Source of the DNA: Paratinospora sagittata
Lineage: Eukaryota > Streptophyta > Magnoliopsida > Ranunculales > Menispermaceae
NCBI GenBank assembly: GCA_035771175.1
Contig: CM069594.1
Location: 45,807,534 to 45,871,533, forward strand
Direction of reading: 5' to 3'
DNA length: 64,000 nt
The position numbers and the translations under genes were made by a program. Below, one piece after another: positions 14,101-28,380 of this stretch (position 1 is the first letter of the stretch; each line of letters begins with the position of its first letter). The notes beneath the pieces are model-generated. The model was not told where the DNA came from and made no database searches. It saw nothing but the letters and a program-made list of their open reading frames with translations.

Positions 14101-14842
14101 TGCAAACTGTCTTGAAGATAACCTCATTATTTCGCAAGTTCTTCATTTTATTCCTTTTGTGCTGAGATTTCCAGAGACTATCTATTGTTTTAAACTGTAA
14201 GTATGTGAAGTGTTCTCGATAAGAGAAAACATCACCTGTATTTTTTTTCTAAGAGCTTGAACTAATCATCAACAACACATCAAACAATAGGTATCGAAGT
14301 CTAAAAAGATCAAGCTCGAAGAACGAAGACATATCTCATGTCTAATGCAATAGTTTTATCTTTGGTGTGTTGGGTAACTTCTCGATCAATCTCAGCACTA
14401 AAACTCAGAAAATTGAAAAGTCTTTAAAATCACTTCGATATAGTATTCCATTTTGAAAAAAATGTTTTTCGGAAGGTTTTAATCATCATTTCAATGGGTT
14501 TTGAATTATTTAATAGTTTTTAATCTTATATCAATATGTTTTGAGTCAATGGAATGGTTCTTAAGTGTCAAAATATTAATTTTCCAAAAATAAGAGTATT
14601 CAGCAATTTGCAAAAATTTTCCAGTTGGCACTTGCGCCCTTTCAGTGTTGATAGCCCGTTGATAGGGTTGTATAATAAAACATTTGTTTTTCTTGAAAAT
14701 TGTCAATAGCGCGCTATCCCTTTTGATAACTCGCTATAAAGATGTTGCCGTGATCTTTCCATTTTTAGTAAAGTGGGCAATAGCGCGCTATAGGCCTCGA
14801 TAACTCGCTATCGGAAAGTCTGAGAAACTCGAGCTATCGGGT
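11142..14842. repeat. 3.70-kb higher-order repeat, copy 1
   Basis: Two 1.85-kb composites (11142-12992 and 12993-14842). Each is one complete monomer followed by a 665-bp partial that begins with the fusion ggtgtgtaacccaataa near 11,851 and 13,700. The fusion joins the ggtgtgta segment of one monomer to the aacccaataataa segment of the next. The two composites differ by scattered substitutions, whereas each closely matches its counterpart one 3.70-kb step downstream, so the amplified unit is the pair. The true duplication edges probably lie a few hundred bases downstream of the anchor coordinates used here. Confidence 0.88.
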
Positions 14843-17800
14843 TTGTGTATATCAACCTGCTATCTTTCAATAGAGAACATGATACACAACCCAATAATAA
14901 CACGCTATCCACGTTTGAGACAAAAATCAGATATTTCTAACCAGAAAAATGTGGCCACTTCTCCTTGCTCGACTTTTCTATACCTTACACAGTTTTGCCT
15001 GGTTATCTTAATTGAAATATTATCTACTAACACCTTGATGATTCCCATTGCCTCGTACGCCCAAAACAACTTTTGATTAAACAACGTTTTCAATTCAAAT
15101 CATTTTGTACTCTCTTACTCTTTAACCTGCAACTACTAATTTTATAAAACCCTCATTCTCTGTTTTCAAAGATAGAACACGGACGATTTTTGCAAGTTAG
15201 ACTAAGCTTTTCAAAGAGTGTTTAAATCGAAGAAAGTCGTTATTGTTGCATTTGTCGAAACAACCTTCGAACTAAATCAAAATTGCAAACTGTCTTGAAG
15301 ATAACCTAATTATTTCGCAAGTTCTTCATTTTATTCCTTTTGTGTTGAGATTTCCAGACGCAATCTATTGTTTTAAACTGTAAGTATGTGAAGTGTTCTC
15401 GGTAAGAGAAAACATCACCTGTATTTTTTTTTTCTAAGAGCTTCAACTAATCATCAACAACACATCAAACAATAGGCATCGAAGTCTAAAAAGATCAAGC
15501 TCGAAAAACGAAGACATATCTCATGTCTAATGCAATAGTTTTTTCTTTGGTGTGTAACCCAATAATAACCCGCTATTCACGTTTGAGACAAAAATCAGAT
15601 ATTTCTAACGAAAAAAATGTGGCCACATCTCCTTGCTAGACTTTTCTATACCTTACACCGTTTTGCCTGGTAATCTTAATTGAAATATTATCTACTAACA
15701 CCTTGATGATTCCCATTGTCTCGCACGCCCAAAACAACTTAGATTAAACAACGTTTTCAATTCAAATCATTTTGCACTCTCTTCCTCTTTAACCTGCAAC
15801 TACTAATTTTATAAAACCCTCATTCTCTAGTTTTCAAAGATAGAACAGGCACGATTTTTGCAAGTTAGACTCAGCTTTCCAAATAGTGTTCAAATCGAAC
15901 AAAAGTCGTTATTCTTGCATTTGTCCAAACAACCTTCGAACTGAATCAAAATTGCAAACTGTCGTGAAGATTACCTCATTATTTCGCAAGTTCTTCATTT
16001 TATTCCTTTTGTGCTGAGATTTCCAGAGGCTATCTATTATTTTAAACTGAAGTACGTGAAGTGTTCTCGGTAAGAGAAAACATCACCTGTATTTTTTTTT
16101 CTAAGACCTTGAACTAATCATCAACAACACATCAAACAATAGGTATCGAAGTCTAAAAAAATCAAGCGCGAAGAACGAAGACATATCTCAAGTCTAATGC
16201 CATAGTTTTATCTTTGGTGTGTAGGGTAACTTCTAGATCAATCTCAGCACTAAAACTCAGAAAATTGAAAAAGTCCTTAAAATCTCTTTGATATAGTATT
16301 CCATTTTGAAAACAATGTTTTCCGGAAAGTTTTAATCATAATTTCAATGAGTTTTGAATTATTTAATAGTTTTTAATCTTATATCAATATGTTTTGAGTC
16401 AATGGAATGGTTCTTGAATGTCGAAATATTAATTTTTCAAAAATAAGGCTATTTAGCAATTTGGAAAAACTTTCCAGTTGGCACTTGCGCCCTATCAGTG
16501 TTGATAGCCCGCTGATAGGGTTGTATATTAAAACATTTGTTTTTCTTGAAAATTGTCTATAGCGCTATCACTTTTGATAACTCGCTATAAAGATGTTGTG
16601 GTGATCTTCCCATTTTTAGTAAAGTGGGCAATAGCGCGTTATAGGCCTCGATAACTCGCTATTGGAAAATCTGAAAAACTCGTGCTCTCGGGTTTGTGTA
16701 TATCTACCTGCTATCTTTCAATAGAGAACATGATACACAACCCAATAATAACACGCTATCCACGTTTGAGACAAAAATCAGATATTTCTAACGAGAAAAA
16801 TGTGGCCACTTCTCCTGGCTCGACTTTTCTATACCTTACACAGTTTTGCCTGGTTATCTTAATTGAAATATTATCTACTAACACCTTGATGATTCCCATT
16901 GTCTCGCACGCCCAAAACAACTTTAGATTAAACAACGTTTTGAATTCAAATCATTTTATACTCTTTCTCTTTAACCTGCAACTACTAATTTTATAAAACC
17001 CTCATTCTCTGTTTTCAAAGATAGAACACGAACGATTTTTGCAAGTTAGACTGAGCTTTCCAAAGAGTGTTTAAATCGAAGAAAGTCGTTATTGTTGCAT
17101 TTGTCGAAACAACCTTCGAACTGAATCAAAATTGCAAACTGCCTTGAAGATAACCTAATTATTTTGCAAGTTCTTCATTTTATTCCTTTTGTGCTGAGAT
17201 TTCCAGAGGCAATCTATTGTTTTAAACTGTAAGTATGTGAAGTGTTCTCGGTAAGAGAAAACATCACCTGTATTTTTTTTTCTAAGAGCTTCAACTAATC
17301 ATCAACAACACATCAAACAATAGGCATCGAAGTCTAAATAGATCAAGCTCGAAAAACGAAGACATATCTCATGTCTAATGCAATAGTTTTATCTTTGGTG
17401 TGTAACCCAACAATAACCCGCTATCCACGTTTGAGACAAAAATCAGATATTTCTAACGAAAAAAATGTGGCCACATCTCCTTGCTAGACTTTTCTATACC
17501 TTAGACCGTTTTGCCTGGTTATCTTAATTGAAATATTATCTACTAACACCTTGATGATTCCCATTGTCTCGCACGCCCAAAACAACTTTAGATTAAACAA
17601 CGTTTTCAATTCAAATCATTTTGTACTCTCTTCCTCTTTAACCTGCAACTACGAATTTTATAAAACCCTCGTTCTCTAGTTTTCAAAGATAGAACAGGCA
17701 CGATTTTTGCAAGTTAGACTGAGCTTTCCAAAGAGTGTTTAAATCGAAGAAAGTCATTATTCTTGCATTTGTCCAAACAACCTTCGAACTGAATCAAAAT

Positions 17801-18542
17801 TGCAAACTGTCTTGAAGATAACCTCATTATTTCGCAAGTTCTTCATTTTATTCCTTTTGTGCTGAGATTTCCAGAGACTATCTATTGTTTTAAACTGTAA
17901 GTATGTGAAGTGTTCTCGATAAGAGAAAACATCACCTGTATTTTTTTTCTAAGAGCTTGAACTAATCATCAACAACACATCAAACAATAGGTATCGAAGT
18001 CTAAAAAGATCAAGCTCGAAGAACGAAGACATATCTCATGTCTAATGCAATAGTTTTATCTTTGGTGTGTTGGGTAACTTCTCGATCAATCTCAGCACTA
18101 AAACTCAGAAAATTGAAAAGTCTTTAAAATCACTTCGATATAGTATTCCATTTTGAAAAAAATGTTTTTCGGAAGGTTTTAATCATCATTTCAATGGGTT
18201 TTGAATTATTTAATAGTTTTTAATCTTATATCAATATGTTTTGAGTCAATGGAATGGTTCTTAAGTGTCAAAATATTAATTTTCCAAAAATAAGAGTATT
18301 CAGCAATTTGCAAAAATTTTCCAGTTGGCACTTGCGCCCTTTCAGTGTTGATAGCCCGTTGATAGGGTTGTATAATAAAACATTTGTTTTTCTTGAAAAT
18401 TGTCAATAGCGCGCTATCCCTTTTGATAACTCGCTATAAAGATGTTGCCGTGATCTTTCCATTTTTAGTAAAGTGGGCAATAGCGCGCTATAGGCCTCGA
18501 TAACTCGCTATCGGAAAGTCTGAGAAACTCGAGCTATCGGGT
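14843..18542. repeat. 3.70-kb higher-order repeat, copy 2
   Basis: Repeats copy 1 at an offset of 3,700-3,701 bp, with the fusion ggtgtgtaaccca recurring near 15,550 and 17,399. Private variants are shared between matching positions: ctaaccagaaa at 14,940 and 18,640, the atcggaaag...gagctatcgg segment before 14,841 and 18,541, and identical 104-codon and 66-codon open frames at 12981/16682 and 14506/18206. The following monomer (anchor 18543) keeps these variants for about 150 bp and then switches to another subfamily, marking the end of the block. Confidence 0.88.
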
Positions 18543-21500
18543 TTGTGTATATCAACCTGCTATCTTTCAATAGAGAACATGATACACAACCCAATAATAA
18601 CACGCTATCCACGTTTGAGACAAAAATCAGATATTTCTAACCAGAAAAATGTGGCCACTTCTCCTTGCTCGACTTTTCTATACCTTACACAGTTTTGCCT
18701 TGTTATCTTAATTGAAATATTATCTACTAACACCTTGATGATTGCCATTGTCTCGCACGCCCAAAACAACTTTAGATTAAACAACGTTTTGAATTCAAAT
18801 CATTTATATTCTCTCTTTCTCTTTAACCAGCAACTACTAATTTTATAAAACCCTCATTCTCTGATTTTCAAAGATAGAACACGCACGATTTTTGCAAGTT
18901 AGACTGGGCTTTCCAAAGAGTGTTTAAATCGACGAAAGCCGTTATTCTTGCATTTGTCGAAACAACCTTCGAACTGAATCAAAATTCCAAACTGTCTTGA
19001 AGATAACCTCATTATTTCGCAAGTTCTTCAATTTATTCCTTTTGTGCTGAGATTTCCAGAGGCTATCTATTGTTTTAAACTGTAAGTATGTGAAGTGTTC
19101 TCGGTAAGAGAAAACATCACCTGTATTTCTTTTTCTAAAAGCTTGAACTAATCATCAACAACACATCAAACAATTGGTATCGAAGTCTAAAAAGATCAAG
19201 TTCGAACAACGAAGACATATCTCAAGTCTAATGCCATAGTTTTATTTTTGGTGTGTAGGGTAACTTCTCGATCAATCTCAGCACTAAAACTCAGAAAATT
19301 GAAAAGTCCTTAAAATCACTTCGATATAGTATTCCATTTTGAAAACAATGTTTTTCGGAAGGTTTTAATCATAATTTCAATGAGTTTTGAATTATTTAAT
19401 AGTTTTTAATCTTATATCAATATGTTTTGAGTCAATGGAATGGCTCTTGAGTGTCGAAATATTAATTTTTCAAAAATAAGGCTATTTAACAATTTGCAAA
19501 AATTTTCCAGTTGGCACTTGCGCCCTATCAGTGTTGATAGCCCGCTGATAGGGTTGTATATTAAAACATTTGTTTTTCTTGAAAATTGTCTATAGCGCGC
19601 TATCCCTTTTGATAACTCGCTATAAAGATGTTGTAGTGATCTTTCCATTATTAGTAAAGTAGGCAATAGCGCGCTATAGGCCTCGATAACTCGCTATCGG
19701 AAAGTCTGAAAAACTCGTGCTCTCGGGTTTGTGTATATCAACCTGCTATCTTTCAATAGAGAACATGATAAACAACCCAATAATAACACGCTATCCACCT
19801 TTGAGACAAAAATCAGATATTTCTAACGAGAAAAATGTGGCCACTTCTCCTTGCTCGACTTTTCTATACCTTACACGGTTTTGCCTAGTTATCTTAATTG
19901 AAATATTCTCTACTAACACCTTGATGATTCCCATTGTCTCGCACACCCAAAACAACTTTAGATTAAACAACGTTTTGAATTCAAATCATTTATATTCTCT
20001 CTTCCTCTTTAACCTGGAACTACTAATTTTATAAAACCCTCATTCTCTGATTTTCAAAGATAGAACACGCACGATTTTTGCAAATTAGACTAAGCTTTCC
20101 AAAGAGTGTTTAAATCGAAGAAAGTCGTTATTCTTGCATTTGTCCAAACAACCTTCGAACTAAATCAAAATTGCAAACTCTCTTGAAGATAACCTCATTA
20201 TTTCGCAAGTTCTTCATTTTATTCCTTTTGTGCTGAGATTTCCAAAGGCTATCTATTGTTTTAAACTGTAAGTATGTGAAGTGTTCTCGGTAAGAGAAAA
20301 CATCACCTGTATTTTTTTTTCTAAGAGCTTGAACTAATCATCAACAACACATCAAAATGGTATCGAAGTTTGAAAAGATCAAGCTCGAAGAACGAAGACA
20401 TATCTCAAGTCTAATGCCATAGTTTTATCTTTGGTGTGTAGGGTAACTTCTCGATCAATCTCAGCACTAAAACTTAGAAAATTGAAAAGTCCTCAAAATC
20501 AGTTCGATATAGTATTCCATTTTGAAAAAAATGTTTTCCTGAAGGTTTTAATCATAATTTCAATGAGTTTTGAATTATTTAATAGTTTTTAATCTTATAT
20601 CAATATGTTTTGAGTTAATGGAATGGTTCTTGAGTGTCAAAATATTAATTTTTCAAAAATAAGGCTATTTAACAATTTGCAAAAAGTTTCCAGTTGGCAC
20701 TTGCGCCCTATCAGTGTTGATAGCCCGCTGATAGGGTTGTATATTAAAACATTTGTTTTTCTTGAAAATTGTCTATAGCGCGCTATCCCTTTTGATAACT
20801 CGCTATAAAGATGTTGTAGTGATCTTTCCATTATTAGTAAAGTAGGCAATAGCGCGCTATAGGCCTCGATAACTCGCTATCGGAAAGTCTGAAAAACTCG
20901 TGCTCTCGGGTTTGTGTATATCAACCTGCTATCTTTCAATAGAGAACATGATAAACAACCCAATAATAACACGCTATCCACCTTTGAGACAAAAATCAGA
21001 TATTTCTAACGAGAAAAATGTGGCCACTTCTCCTTGCTCGACTTTTCTATACCTTACACGGTTTTGCCTAGTTATCTTAATTGAAATATTCTCTACTAAC
21101 ACCTTGATGATTCCCATTGTCTCGCACGCCCAAAACAACTTTAGATTAAACAACGTTTTGAATTCAAATCATTTATATTCTCTCTTCCTCTTTAACCTGG
21201 AACTACTAATTTTATAAAACCCTCATTCTCTGATTTTCAAAGATAGAACACGCACGATTTTTGCAAATTCGACTAAGCTTTCCAAAGAGTGTTTAAATCG
21301 AAGAAAGTCGTTATTCTTGCATTTGTCCAAACAACCTTCGAACTGAATCAAAATTGCAAACTCTCTTGAAGATAACCTCATTATTTCGCAAGTTCTTCAT
21401 TTTATTCCTTTTGTGCTGAGATTTCCAAAGGCTATCTATTGTTTTAAACTGTAAGTATGTGAAGTGTTCTCGGTAAGAGAAAACATCACCTGTATTTTTT

Positions 21501-24500
21501 TTTCTAAGAGCTTGAACTAATCATCAACAACACATCAAAATGGTATCGAAGTTTGAAAAGATAAAGCTCGAAGAACGAAGACATATCTCAAGTCTAATGC
21601 CATAGTTTTATCTTTGGTGTGTAGGGTAACTTCTCGATCAATCTCAGCACTAAAACTCAGAAAATTGAAAAGTCCTCAAAATCAGTTCGATATAGTATTC
21701 CATTTTGAAAAAAATGTTTTCCTGAAGGTTTTAATCATAATTTCAATGAGTTTTGAATTATTTAATAGTTTTTAATCTTATATCAATATGTTTTGAGTTA
21801 ATGGAATGGTTCTTGAGTGTCAAAATATTAATTTTTCAAAAATAAGGCTATTTAACAATTTGCAAAAAGTTTCCAGTTGGCACTTGCGCCCTATCAGTGT
21901 TGATAGCCCGCTGATAGGGTTGTATAACAAACCGTTTGTTTTTCTTGAAAATTGTCTATAGCGCGCTATCCCCTTTGATAACTCGCTATAAAAATGTTTC
22001 CGTGATCTTTCCATTTTTAGTAAAGTGGGCAATAGAGCACTATAGGCCTCGATAACTCGCTATCAGAAAGTCTGAAAAACTAGTGCTCTCGGGTTTGTGT
22101 ATATCAACCTGCTATTTTTCAATAGAGAACATGATACACAATCCAATAATAACACACTCTCCACGTTTGAGACAAAAATCAGATATTTCTAACGAGAAAA
22201 ATGTGGCCACTTCTCCTTTCTCGACTTTTCTATACCTCACACAGTTTTGCCTGGTTTTCTTAATTGAAATATTATCTACTAACACCTTTATGATTGCCAT
22301 TGTCTCGCACGCCCAAAACAACTTTAGATTAAACAACGTTTTGAATTCAAATCATTTATATTCTCTCTTCCTCTTTAACCTGCAACTACTAATTTTATAA
22401 AACCCTCATTCTTTGATTTTCAAAGATAGATCACGCACGATTTTTGCAAGTTAGACTGGGCTTTCCAAAGAGTGTTTAAATCAACGAAAGTCGTTATTCT
22501 TGCATTTGTCCAAACAACCTTCGAGCTGAATCAAAATTACAAACTGTCTTGAAGATAACCTCATTATTTCGCAAGTTCTTCATTTTATTCCTTTTGTACT
22601 GAGATTTCCAGAGGCTATCTATTGTTTTAAACTGTAAGTATGTGAAGTGTTCTCGGTAAGAAAAAACATCACCTGTATTTTTTTTTTCTAAGAGCTTGAA
22701 CTAATCATCAACAACACATCAAACAATTGGTATCGAAGTCTAAAAAGATCAAGCTCGAAGAACGAAGACATATCTCAAGTCTAATGCCATATTTTTATCT
22801 TTGGTGTGTAGGGTAACTTCTAGATCAATCTCAGCACTAAAACTCAAAAAATTGAAAAGTCCTTAAAATCACTTCAATATAGTATTCCATTTTGAAAACA
22901 ATGTTTTCCAGAAGGTTTTAATCATAATTTCAATGAGTTTTGAATTATTTAATAATTTTTAATCTTATATCAATATGTTTTGAGTTAATGGAATGGTTCT
23001 TGAGTGTCAAAATATTAATTTTTGAAAAATAAGGCTATTTAACAATTTGCAAAAAGTTTCCAGTTGGCACTTGCGTCCTATCAGTGTTGATAGCCCGCTG
23101 ATAGGGTTGTATATTAAAACATTTGTTTTTCTTGAAAATTGTCTATAGCACGCTATCCCCTTTGATAACTCGCTGTAAAGATGTTGTAGTGATCTTTCCA
23201 TTTTTAGTAAAGTGGGCAATAGCGCGCTATAGGCCTCGATAACTCGCTATCGGAAAGTCTGAAAAACTCGAGCTCTCGGGTTTGTGTATATCAACCTGCT
23301 TTCTTTCAATAGAGAACATGATACACAACCCAATAATAACCCGCTATCCACGTTTGAGACAAAAATCAGATATTTCTAACGAAAAAATGAGGCCACATCT
23401 CCTTGCTAGACTTTTCTATACCTTACACCGTTTTGCCTGGTTATCTTAATTGAAATATTATCTACTAACACCTTGATGATTCCCATTGTCTCGCACGCCC
23501 AAAACAACTTTAGATTAAACAACGTTTTGAATTCAAATCATTTTGTACTCTCTTCCTCTTTAACCTGCAACAACTAATTTTATAAAACCCTCATTCTCTG
23601 GTTTTCAAAGATAGAACAGGCACGATTTTTGCAAGTTAGACTCAGCTTTCCAAAGAGTGTTTAAATCAAACAAAAGTCGTTATTCTTGCATTTGTCCAAA
23701 CAACCTTCGAACTGAATCAAAATTGCAAACTGTCGTGAAGATTACCTCATTATTTCGCAAGTTCTTCATTTTATTCCTTTTGTGCTGAGATTTCCAGAGG
23801 CTATCTATTATTTTAAACTGTAAGTATGTGAAGTGTTCTCGGTAAGAGAAAACATCACCTGTATTTTTCTTTCTAAGAGCTTGAAATAATCAACAACAAC
23901 ACATCAAACAATAGCTATCGAAGTCTAAAAAGACCAAGCTCGAAGAACGAAGACATATCTCAAGTCTAATGCCATAGTTTTATCTTTGGTGTGTAGGGTA
24001 ACTTCTAGATCAATCTCAGCACTAAAACTCAGAAAATTGAAAAGTCCTTAAAATCACTTCGAAATAGTATTCCATTTTGAAAACAATTTTTTCCGGAATG
24101 TTTTAATCGTAATTTCAACGAGTTTTGAATTATTTTATAGTTTTTAATCTTATATCAATATGTTTTGAGTCAATGGAATGGTTCTTGTATGTCGAAATAT
24201 TAATTTTTCAAAAATAAGGCTATTTAGCAATTTGCAAAAATTTTCCAGTTGGCACTTGCACCCTATCAGTGCTGATAGTCCGCTGATAGGGTTGTATATT
24301 AAAACATTTGTTTTTCTTGAAAATTGTCTATAGCGCGCTATCCCTTTTGATAACTCGCTATAAAGATGTTGTAGTGATCTTTCCATTATTAGTAAAGTGG
24401 GCAATAGCGCGCTATAGGCCTCGATAACTCGCTATCGGAAAGTCTGAAAAACTCGTGCTCTCGGGTTTGTGTATATCAACCTGCTATCTTTCAATAGAGA

Positions 24501-26150
24501 ACATGATAAACAACCCAATAATAACACGCTATCCACCTTTGAGACAAAAATCAGATATTTCTAACGAGAAAAATGTGGCCACTTCTCCTTGCTCGACTTT
24601 TCTATACCTTACACGGTTTTGCCTAGTTATCTTAATTGAAATATTCTCTACTAACACCTTGATGATTCCCATTGTCTCGCACGCCCAAAACAACTTTAGA
24701 TTAAACAACGTTTTGAATTCAAATCATTTATATTCTCTCTTCCTCTTTAACCTGGAACTACTAATTTTATAAAACCCTCATTCTCTGATTTTCAAAGATA
24801 GAACACGCACGATTTTTGCAAGTTAGACTGAGCTTTCCAAAGAGTGTTTAAATCGAAGAAAGTCGTTATTCTTGCATTTGTCCAAACAACCTTCGAACTG
24901 AATGAAAATTGCAAACTGTCTTGAAGATAACCTCATTATTTCGCAAGTTCTTCATTTTATTCCTTTTGTGCTGAGATTTCCAGAGGCTATCTATTATTTT
25001 AAACTGTAAGTATGTGAAGTGTTCTCGGTAAGAGAAAACATCACCTGTATTTTTTTTTCTAAGAGCTTGAAATAATCAACAACAACACATCAAACAATAG
25101 CTATCGAAGTCTAAAAAGACCAAGCTCGAAGAACGAAGACATATCTCAAGTCTAATGCCATAGTTTTATCTTTGGTGTGTAGGGTAACTTCTAGATCAAT
25201 CTCAGCACTAAAACTCAGAAAATTGAAAAGTCCTTAAAATCACTTCGAAATAGTATTCCATTTTGAAAACAATTTTTTCCGGAATGTTTTAATCGTAATT
25301 TCAACGAGTTTTGAATTATTTTATAGTTTTTAATCTTATATCAATATGTTTTGAGTCAATGGAATGGTTCTTGTGTGTCGAAATATTAATTTTTCAAAAA
25401 TAAGGCTATTTAGCAATTTGCAAAAATTTTCCAGTTGGCACTTGCACCCTATCAGTGCTGATAGTCCGCTGATAGGGTTGTATATTAAAACATTTGTTTT
25501 TCTTGAAAATTGTCTATAGCGCGCTATCCCTTTTGATAACTCGCTATAAAGATGTTGTAGTGATCTTTCCATTATTAGTAAAGTGGGCAATAGCGCGCTA
25601 TAGGCCTCGATAACTCGCTATCGGAAAGTCTGAAAAACTCGTGCTCTCGGGTTTGTGTATATCAACCTGCTATCTTTCAATAGAGAACATGATAAACAAC
25701 CCAATAATAACACGCTATCCACCTTTGAGACAAAAATCAGATATTTCTAACGAGAAAAATGTGGCCACTTCTCCTTGCTCGACTTTTCTATACCTTACAC
25801 GGTTTTGCCTAGTTATCTTAATTGAAATATTCTCTACTAACACCTTGATGATTCCCATTGTCTCGCACGCCCAAAACAACTTTAGATTAAACAACGTTTT
25901 GAATTCAAATCATTTATATTCTCTCTTCCTCTTTAACCTGGAACTACTAATTTTATAAAACCCTCATTCTCTGATTTTCAAAGATAGAACACGCACGATT
26001 TTTGCAAGTTAGACTGAGCTTTCCAAAGAGTGTTTAAATCGAAGAAAGTCGTTATTCTTGCATTTGTCCAAACAACCTTCGAACTGAATGAAAATTGCAA
26101 ACTGTCTTGAAGATAACCTCATTATTTCGCAAGTTCTTCATTTTATTCCT
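18543..26150. repeat. Simple monomer block, about 1,185-bp spacing
   Basis: Anchors 18543, 19729, 20912, 22095, 23282, 24467 and 25653. Most members share the subfamily marker aaatcatttatattctctc in place of aaatcattttgtactctc. The copies with anchors 19729, 20912, 24467 and 25653 are very alike (ggaactactaattt and ttacacggttttgcc variants). The monomer at 23282 instead carries the ttgctagac and acaccgttttgcc variants seen in the partial monomers of the 3.7-kb block, so it has a different origin from its neighbours. Confidence 0.85.
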
Positions 26151-26345
26151 TTTGTACTGAGATTTCCAGAGGCTATCTATTGTTTTAAACTATAAGTATG
26201 TGAAGTGTTCTCGGTAAGAAAAAACATCACCAGTATTTTTTTTTTTCTAAGAGCTTGAACTAATCATCAACAACACATCAAACAATTGGTATCGAAGTCT
26301 AAAAAGATCAAGCTCGAAGAACGAAAACATATCTCAAGTCTAATG
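23975..26345. repeat. Nearly identical adjacent monomer pair (1,186-bp offset)
   Basis: About 24,000-25,150 repeats at about 25,190-26,340 with a shift of 1,186 bp. Unusual variants are shared by both: gaaatagtattcc, caattttttccggaatg, cacttgcaccctatcagtgctgatagtccg and aacctggaactac. The 84-codon and 105-codon frames in the two copies encode identical peptides. I saw only isolated differences, such as ttgtatgtcg against ttgtgtgtcg. This is a recent one-monomer tandem duplication. Confidence 0.82.
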
Positions 26346-28380
26346 CCATAGATTTATCTTTGGTGTGTAGGGTAACTTATCGATCAATCTCAGCACTAAA
26401 ACTCAGAAAATTGAAAAGTGCTTAAAATCACTTCGATATAGTATTCCATTTTGAAAACAATGTTTTCCGGAAGGTTTTAATCATAATTTCAATGAGTTTT
26501 GAATTATTTAATAGTTTTTAATCTTATATCAATATGTTTTGAGTCAATGGAATGGTTCTTGAGTGTCAAAATATTAATTTTTCAAAAATAAGGCTATTTA
26601 GCAATTTGCAAAAATTTTCCGGTTGGCACTTGCGCCCTATCAATGTTCATAGCCCGCTGATAGGGTTGTATATTAAAACATTTGTTTTTCTTGAAAACTG
26701 TGTATATCGACCTGCTATCTTTCAATAGAGAACATGATACACAACCCAATAATAACCCGCTATCCACGTTTGAGACAAGAATCAGATATTTCTAACGAGA
26801 AAAATGTGGCCACTTCCCCTTGCTCGAGTTTTCTATACCTCACACAGTTTAGCCTGGTTATCTTAATTGAAATATTATCTACTAACACCTTGATGATTCC
26901 CATTGTCTCTCACGCCCAAAACAACTTTATATTAAACAACGTTTTGAATTCAAATCATTTTGTACTCTCTTCCTCTTTAACCTGGAACTACTAATTTTAT
27001 AAAACCCCCAATCTCTGATTTATAAAGATAGAACACGCACGATTTTTGCAAGTTAGACTGAGCTTTCCAAAGAGTGTCTAAATTGAAGAAAGTCGTTATT
27101 CTTGCATTTGTCCAAACAACCTTCGAACTGAATCAAAATTGCAAACTGTCTTGAAGATAACCTAATTATTTCGCAAGCTCTTCATTTTATTCCTTTTATG
27201 CTGAGATTTCCAAAGACTATCTATTGTTTTAAACTGTAAGTATGTGAAGTGTTCTCGGTAAGAGAAAACATCACCTGTATTTTTTTTTCTAAGAGCTTGA
27301 ACTAATCATCAACAACAATCAAACAATAGGTATCGAAGTCTAAAAAGATCAAGCTCGAAGAACGAAGACATATCTCATGTCTAATGCAATAGTTTTATCT
27401 TTGGTGTGTGGGGTAACTTCTCGATCAATCTCAGCACTAAAACTCAGAAAATTGAAAAGTCTTTAAAATCACTTCGATATAGTTTTCCATTTTGAAAAAA
27501 CTGTTTTCCAGAAGGTTTTAATCATAATTTCAATGGGTTTTGAATTATTTAATAGTTTTTAGTCTTATATCAATATGTTTTGAGTTAATGGAATGGTTCT
27601 TGAGTGTCAAAATATTAATTTTTCAAAAATAAGGTTATTTAACAATTTGCAAAAAGTTTCCAGTTGGCACTTGCGCCCTATCAGTGTTGATAGCCCGCTG
27701 ATAGGGTTGTATAATAAAACATTTGTTTTTCTTGAAAATTGTCTATAGCGCGCAATACCTTTTGATAACTCGCTATAAAGATGTTGCCGTGATCTTTCCA
27801 TTTTTAGTAAAGTGGGCAATAGCGCGCTATAGGCCTCGATAACTCGCTATCGGAAAGTCAGAAAAACTCGAGCTCTCGGGTTTGTGTATATCGACCTGCT
27901 ATCTTTAAATGGAGAACATGATACACAACCCAATAATAAAACGCTATCCACGTTTGAGACAAAAATCACATATTTCTGACGAGAAAAATGTGGCCACTTC
28001 TCCTTGCTCGAATTTTTTATACCTTACACAGTTTTGCCTGGTTTTCTTAATTGAAATATTATCTACTAACACCTTTATGATTGCCATTGTCTGGCACGCC
28101 CAAAACAACTTTAGATTAAACAACGTTTTGAATTCAAATCATTTATATTCTCTCTTCCTCTTTAACCTGCAACTACTAATTTTATAAAACCCTCATTCTT
28201 TGATTTTCAAAGATAGAACACGCACGATTTTTGCAAGTTAGACTGGGCTTTCCAAAGAGTGTTTAAATCGACGAAAGTCGTTATTCTTGCATTTGTCCAA
28301 ACAACCTTCGAGCTGAATCAAAATTGCAAACTGTCTTGAAAATAACCTCATTATTTCGCAAGTTCTTCATTTTATTCCTT
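26150..28380. repeat. 2,229-bp higher-order repeat, copy 1
   Basis: Made of a 1,045-bp shortened monomer (anchor 26698) and a 1,184-bp monomer (anchor 27882). The short one lacks about 140 bp: near 26,695 the text passes from tcttgaaaac straight to tgtgtatatcgacc, removing most of the dyad-rich core between them. The longer one has the marker atctttaaatggagaac. Confidence 0.88.
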
